The notes beneath the pieces are model-generated. The model saw only the letters and a list, made by a program, of their open reading frames with translations. It was not told where the DNA came from and made no database searches. A DNA stretch of 64,000 bases from Toxonevra muliebris (taxonomy: Eukaryota; Arthropoda; Insecta; Diptera; Pallopteridae), in NCBI GenBank assembly GCA_963691655.1, contig OY829329.1, positions 67,100,822 through 67,164,821 on the forward strand, written 5' to 3'. This document shows, piece after piece, positions 58,301 to 64,000 of the stretch. Within the stretch, counting starts at the first letter, position 1. The number at the start of each line of letters is the position of its first letter. Both the position numbers and the translations under genes were made by a program.

Positions 58301-60150
58301 CAGTTTCTTTCATAAATTTTATGGAATATTATATTTGCGTATTAAATTTTCACATCATACATATCCTTTGAAGCATATGTCTGTATGTATTTGCATATTA
58401 TTCAATGATTGCATAAAAACCCATAGGGAAAAATTTAACGCTTTGAGCATCTAGCTATTTAGGATCATAATTAGAATTGTGTTTATTAGTTTTAAGCAGA
58501 AAGTGCGCTCAATTAGCATATGGTATTATGTGGTTTAAGATTTATTTCAAATTGATTGAGGTGATGATTTCTGATTGGCTAAAGGATTTTCAACACGATA
58601 TCTCTTTCATTACAATTTAGTGGTTCAGAAACTTACCTATAAATTTTTTATATTTTTAAACCAAAGCGAAATTCCGAAAAGAAAATAATCAGAAGCGCTC
58701 TTTACTTCTGTGAAGTTTAGTCTTCCCCATGGGTTATGCACTAGTAATCTACTTAACAATGCACATATCTACATCAATATGTATTCATGATATTCTTCTT
58801 CATCATCTCTACCAAAATAAATTTTATTTTATATTATTTTTCTCGAAAATCAAATAAAATTTCAATGCATTTATATCTAAAACAAGAGTAGAACTAACAT
58901 CAGCACCAACACCACCACCACCGCCACCATTGAAAATAAAAGTAGAAGTACCTAGAAGCGGATGTGAGTTTATTTTGTCAGAGTCATGTTAGTTTCTCAG
59001 CTTAAAGAAATGAAAAAGCGATTTTATGTTGAATTATTATCATCATGTGACATCTGCAAATACATACATATGTATGTATGTATGCAGTGACGGTGCGACA
59101 GTTTCGCTCACCTGCTATACCGATACCGCTGATGCTTTCACGCAACTATCAGTTGAACCATAAGCGTTTATATATGAGTATTGCTTGCATACATATGTAT
59201 ATATAAACTAAGTAGCATTTTCACGTCATTTTTCTACCTCAAAGACAAGTAAAAAATTTTACATCAGTGTCGTAGAAAAATAGTGCAGTGCTAAGCAAAC
59301 ATGACTATGTCAATTTTAAGTTTTATTATTTCTTTTTTTTTTCACTTTTCTTGGCAGTGTCTGAAGACGACACGCTTTTGGTTTGTTTGTCTGTCTCTGT
59401 TATCTCTTGCTCTTATTCTAGCTACTTCAGGCTTTCAAAATATAACCGCCACTTCTACACTTTCGTGAAATGTCATTTTATGTAAAATGCGGGAAATGTC
59501 GAATAAGGTAAAGTAAAAGTAGCTTCTTTTTTTTTTTTTTTTGATCATTTGTTTTCTGTATATCTCGAAATACAGCGGTAGCGGTATTAAAAATGTATAA
59601 GAAATAGTAGAAATAAAAAGTCTTTTACTACAAGTTTAAATTATTTTATTTGTTGTTGTGCTTTTATTTTATTTACTTTTTTATTTTATTAGTCAGATTT
59701 GCTTATTCTATGATTTTTTGGTATTCTTTCATTTCATTTAAGCCTATGTATTTAACCCAGATATGCTCAATGACCTATTTCTAGTACGATTCAAAAAGTT
59801 TTATTTTGATTGATTATATTCTCATTCAATCAAAATCAAACATTTCTTAATTGATCTGCATATAGGACAATGGGCATGTCTGGGTTAAATAAAACTAGTT
59901 TATTTTAAACTTAACTTAACTTTTCAAGTTTTTTTTCCCCCAAAGTAGTTCGAAGAACTATTTTTTTAATTGGAAGAATAGTAAGGATCTGATTTTTTTT
60001 TCTTATGTTGGACTTAGGCGATTTTGATAAGTAAGGACTCATATGCAGTTTATAATTTTTTATCGAGCTAGCACAGACCTTGGGGTATGCTTTAGCAATT
60101 TTTCTGTTGGAATAATATCAAATTAAATAAATTACATTAAATTAAACTTA
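55400..60150. other. Intron sequence, little recognisable
   Basis: AT-rich. TTAACCCTTTAGTTC near 57490 matches 24105 and may mark an unrecognised piggyBac-type MITE. A (CCA/CCG)n patch is near 58908-58928. The sequence at 59694-59755 resembles the segment after the hammerhead cleavage site. No gene seen. Confidence 0.45.
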
Positions 60151-60179
60151 TTATTGAGGGAGGCCACTCACTTTCACTT

Positions 60180-61255
60180 ATTCACACCTCCCCCTATATC
60201 TCTCTTTCCCCCTCCTCTTATCTTTCTTTCCCCTTATTTTCTTTCTCTCCACTTTTTTTATCTCCCCTTTATTTTATCTCTCTTCCTCCACTTTTCTCTC
60301 TCCTACTCTCTCCCTTCCCCTTCTCTCTCCCTTCCTTTTCTCTCACCTTTTTCTTCTCTCCCCCTCCCTTCTCTCCCCCTCCCTTCTCTCCCCTCCCTTC
60401 TCTCCCCTCCCTTCTCTCCCCTCCCTTCTCTTATCTCTCCCTCCACTTTTCTCTCCCCTTCTCTTTCCCCCCCACTTCTCTTTCCCCTCCCTTCTCTTTC
60501 CCCTCCCCTTCGCTTTCCCCTCCCCTTCTCTTTCCCCTTCTCTCTCTCCCTTCACTTTTCTCTCCTTTTTCTTTTTTCTCTCCCCTCCCTTTCCCTCTCC
60601 CTCCTTTTCTCTCTCCCCTTCCCTTTCTCTCTCCCCTTTCCTTTCTCTCTTTCTCCCTCCCCTACTCAGTTTCTTAACTCCCTTCTCTTTCCATTTCAGT
60701 TCTCTCTTTCTCCACCCCTTCCCTTCCCACTCCCCTTTCCCCTCTCTATCTCTATCCCTTCTCTTTGTTCTTTAATTTCCTCTGCTTTCCTCCTTCCTCT
60801 GCTTCCCCCTCCTCAAATTTCCCCATTTTCTGCTTTCACCCTCCTCTGCTATCCCCCTCTTCTGCTTTCACCCTCCTCTGCTATACCCCTCTTCTGCTTT
60901 CTCCACTCCCTCCTCTCTCCTCCACTCTCTCCTCTCCCCTTCACTTCCTCCTCTCTCTCCTTCCATCATCTCTCTCCTGCCCCACTTTCTCTCCCGGCCC
61001 GCCTCTCCTCTCCCCTACTCTCTCTCCTCTTTTATTTCTGTACTCCTCTCACCCCCCCCTCGCCCCTCCCCCTTCCCTTCTCTCCCCTTATCTCTCTCCC
61101 TCCCCTTCCTTCCTCCCATCATCTCCTCTCCCCTCTTCCCACTCCCGTCCCTTCCTCTCACTCCCCTCTCCTTTCCCTTACTCCCCTCCCATCACTCCCC
61201 GTTCCTAACTTATCGCACTACTCTCCCTTCCCTTCTTATGCCTCTTTACTCCCTA
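60180..61255. repeat. 1.1-kb polypyrimidine (CT-rich) tract
   Basis: Almost only C and T for over 1 kb (CTCTCCCCTCCCTTCTCTCC-type). The long frame through it is low-complexity Ser/Pro/Leu and not a gene. On the receptor's sense strand it is polypurine with many GAGAG motifs. Confidence 0.9.
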
Positions 61256-61309
61256 ACAAAGATTGGAGACAGAATTCTTACATTGATAGAAATTCATTTA
61301 TCACCTGAC

Positions 61310-63490
61310 TGGCAGCCAACTATCGCCGGACTGTCATCAACATAACTATCTATCACAACATTAGGCATTTGCCCTGATTGTTGTCAAGACTTGCGTCCAT
61401 CTGCAGTGCAAACATATTACTTCAACTCCTGCCCTTATTGTTGTCAAAATGTAATGTTGCCCAGACTCTACTGTGAATTGCTGCCCGACTGCTTTTTTGT
61501 TTTTGTCTAGAAAAAAATATACGCAGGAAGATTATTCTACATACTACTGTAATACGTGGTGGATTGGATTAATGTGACCACATGGAAGGGGAAGTTGTCT
61601 TGTGGTTCGAGTAGTTCTAGAGAATACACGAGCTGATGGCATCAAGTCGCTCATCTCCGGAGAATATCTGCAATGACAATATATTTGTCAACGCAGAGTT
61701 AAACTATTGCTGAATCTAAGAAGACATTAAACCCGAAATATCACGGAATTCCATACAGAACATTGTAGGGGTCAATAAACACCTTGGATATAGTGCGCGA
61801 TATGTATCGAGTATGTAGTAAGAAGGAAGAAAAATCAAACTAAATGTTGTGACACTGTAAAGTTTTAATGATAATCCGACTTCGTTATTTAGGTATTTCC
61901 ATCTCACAACCTCACGACAATGTACACCTCATATTCTCTATTGCATCAACTGCTTAAGCTTTCAGCTGCAATATGCTCCAGCAAACAAATAAGCATTTAA
62001 TTATGTACTTCAACTATTTAATCATTCCAGCTACTTTTCATGTAATGTCTTAATTCATATTTGTACAAACAAAAAGGAAAAGATTTTCCCCCAAAATGTA
62101 GAGATGCATGGTTATGCGCCTCCAACTATGCTGCACTATGCTGCTACGAATTTACCACAAATCGTTTTTGGTTTTTGGTCATTTCTATAGCAATTGCTGT
62201 TGCTGTTGCTATTCAACGCTGGCTTTACTAATGGATTTTAAATGAGCATCATAAATACGAGCAAATTGCGTTATGCTTTTTTTCTTTCTGCATTTGTGTT
62301 TACTTTGTTTATTTGTCGGTTTATTTATATATTTTTTTTCTTATTTTCTTTCGTTTCTACTGCTAGAGCTAAGAGCTTTAGTTTTTACTCTTTTATATTT
62401 GGTTGTGTGTTTGTCATTTATTGTTGTTGTTTTTCGTTTTTCTTGTATCCCATTTTCTATCTGTGTGTTTGTGTGCGTGTATCCCAAATTGAAATGGTAA
62501 TAAATATTTGTTACGTTGTCGTTATAAGGACAACACGCATACACATACCCACACGCATACAAACATACATATATGATACACAGTTACAGTCTATTTATGA
62601 AACACACACACACACATATACATACATATATACTCTATGGCATATGCATTTGTGCGGAAACAAATCCGGCGAGTATAAAAATGGCTGCAATTTATGTTTT
62701 CCTATGAATATTATTTTGTGCATTTCTTTTGTGAATTTCGTTCTCTCTTTTCAGTTCTGTTCTGTTTGTTGTTGTTTTTGTTATACATGTACTGCTATCT
62801 TTAGTTGTTGTTGTTGCTGTTGTTATAGTATGTAGCTATATCATATTTTATTTTATTGCATAAAATGACAAACGCGAAATTTATTTATTCTTTATGCAAC
62901 TTTGTAAATATTTTACGTTTTTTCATTCGTTTCGTTTCGTTATTGCATGGTCGTTGTTGCTGCAGTAACAACAACAACAACAAATAAGTAATTTCGTAGA
63001 TTTTGGTTTAAGGAAGTCTTTATTTTTTGCTGCTTTATTGTTGGGCTCAGTATTTTGTTGTAGTTTTTTTTTTCTCTGTATGTGTGAGTTTGTCTCCTTC
63101 TTGTAACGTATACATACATATGCACAGTGTACATGAGTATATTCCAATAAAATTAAAATGCTTTTAATATCTTTATGTTCTCCTGTTGTGTGCATACAAA
63201 ATGTGGTGCTTTATTTATTTTTGCATGACTTTTATTCTTATCTATCTTGATGAAAATAAAATTGTTAAGCACATCTACAGTGAATATGCATGAAGAGGAT
63301 ATACTTGAAGAACTCCATAGTTTTTTAAGAATTTTTGTACATTTTTTTGTAAGAGTCTCTGTAAAAGTAGAAGAAAATCTTCCAATTCTGACACTTTTTC
63401 TGTTTTTGGTTCATAAAACTAACGACATCAAATTTCTCCAATTTTTTCCGTTGATCCTTAAAGTATAAGTAATAAAGAAATGACAAGTCG
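61310..63490. other. Intron sequence with simple repeats
   Basis: CA/TG and TTGTTG repeats (62540-62640, 62800-62825, 62965-62985). The stretch 61310-61800 is less repetitive but not identified. T-rich frames near 62240-62835 are artefacts. Confidence 0.5.
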
Positions 63491-63504
63491 ATCAGCGATA
63501 ACAT

Positions 63505-64000
63505 CTCCGGTCTGAGTTTAAACACAGTCTGAATTGCCTGAGTTGGAACAGAGTCTGAATTGGAACACAATCTGAGTTGAAAAACGGTCGGAGTTGGAAC
63601 ACGGTCTGAGCTGGAACACGGTCTGGGTTGGAACGCAGCCTGAGTTGGAACACGGTCTAAGTTGGAACAAGGTCTGGGTTAGAACACGGTCTAAGTTGGA
63701 ACAAGGTCTGAGCTGGAACAAGGTCTGAGTTGAAATATAGACTGAGTTGGAACACGGTATGAGTTGGAAAACGGTCTGAGTTGGAACACAGTCTGAGTTA
63801 GAACACAATCAGAGTTGGAACACGGTCTGAGTGGAAGCACGGTCTGAGTTGGAACATGGTCTGAGTTGAAACACGGTCTGAGTTGGAACAAGGTCTGAGC
63901 TGGAACAAGGTCTGAGTTGAGATATGGAGTGAGTTGGAACACAGTCTGAGTTAGAACACATTCAGAGTGGTCTGGATTGGAACATGGCCTGAGTTGGAAC
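63505..64000. repeat. 18-bp minisatellite, runs off the window
   Basis: At least 26 degenerate units of GGTCTGAGTTGGAACAC. The overlapping minus-strand frames (repeated CSNSDCVPTQTVFQLRP) are repeat-encoded. Confidence 0.9.

Larger units (their letters stand above)
40818..64000 (-). other. Upstream intron of the receptor gene (at least 23.2 kb)
   Basis: Only the 3' end of this intron is seen (acceptor at 40819-40818). No Ig-like, signal-peptide or other host coding exon was recognised between it and the window edge. The first two Ig domains must therefore lie beyond position 64000. Transposons and repeats inside are listed separately. Confidence 0.7.

Noticed and set aside
60154..61308. 384-codon plus-strand frame as a proline/serine-rich protein
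   Set aside because: It simply follows the polypyrimidine tract, where stop codons (which need A or G) are almost absent; composition is only Ser, Pro, Leu and Phe.
62242..62835. Hydrophobic multi-span protein frame
   Set aside because: T-rich and microsatellite-rich sequence yields Phe/Leu/Cys-rich frames; no domain and no supporting signals.
63518..63942. Repeat protein with CSNSDCVPTQ units
   Set aside because: Encoded by the 18-bp minisatellite, whose length is a multiple of three so frames stay open; no start context or exon signals.

Overview
This window looks like a large-genome higher fly (brachyceran Diptera, probably tephritid-like). The DNA is AT-rich, full of CA/TG, CAACAA and poly-A/T runs, and littered with decayed insect-type transposons. 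The only host gene I can support is on the minus strand. It is an immunoglobulin-superfamily adhesion receptor of the Echinoid / Friend-of-echinoid group. No upstream exon is visible in the 23 kb 5' of its first visible exon. No terminal exon is visible in the 17 kb after its last one. The whole window therefore sits inside this one long gene.

Gene layout (transcribed right to left): exon 40817-38604 carries five Ig domains and the FN3 region. Exon 38449-37874 carries the transmembrane helix and a Q/H-rich cytoplasmic part with a PPPY motif. A 20.4 kb intron follows, then exon 17499-16954, a further S/P/Q/N-rich cytoplasmic part. All visible junctions have GT/AG sites and are phase-compatible, giving one uninterrupted frame. 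The protein should act at the plasma membrane in cell adhesion and signalling.

The introns are a transposon graveyard, often nested. They hold three Tc1/mariner DD37E elements (1.64-2.93, 10.45-11.73 and 50.23-51.53 kb; the last nearly intact), a mariner (19.7-21.0 kb) and a mariner remnant (35.2-36.0 kb). There is also a Tc1-type element with TIR AAGGGTGATTTTA split by LINEs (27.8-30.9 kb), a piggyBac-like remnant split by a SINE and a LINE (32.6-35.0 kb), a hAT (43.7-45.0 kb) and several hAT-like short elements with 8-bp target duplications. Non-LTR fragments include R1-like, Jockey-like and RNase-H-bearing types. A tRNA-derived SINE occurs as a precisely bounded copy (9976-10282) and a truncated copy.

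Structured repeats: a foldback-like inverted minisatellite (14.75-15.63 kb), three short TIR elements in a row (4.18-5.50 kb), a three-unit 504-bp tandem repeat with repeated GTAAGCAC/GTGCTTAC boxes (46.58-48.1 kb), a 1.1-kb polypyrimidine tract (60.2-61.25 kb) and an 18-bp minisatellite running off the right edge. The most striking single item is a complete hammerhead-ribozyme core at 23184-23230, apparently outside any recognisable element; a fragment at 59694-59755 matches the sequence just after its predicted cleavage site.
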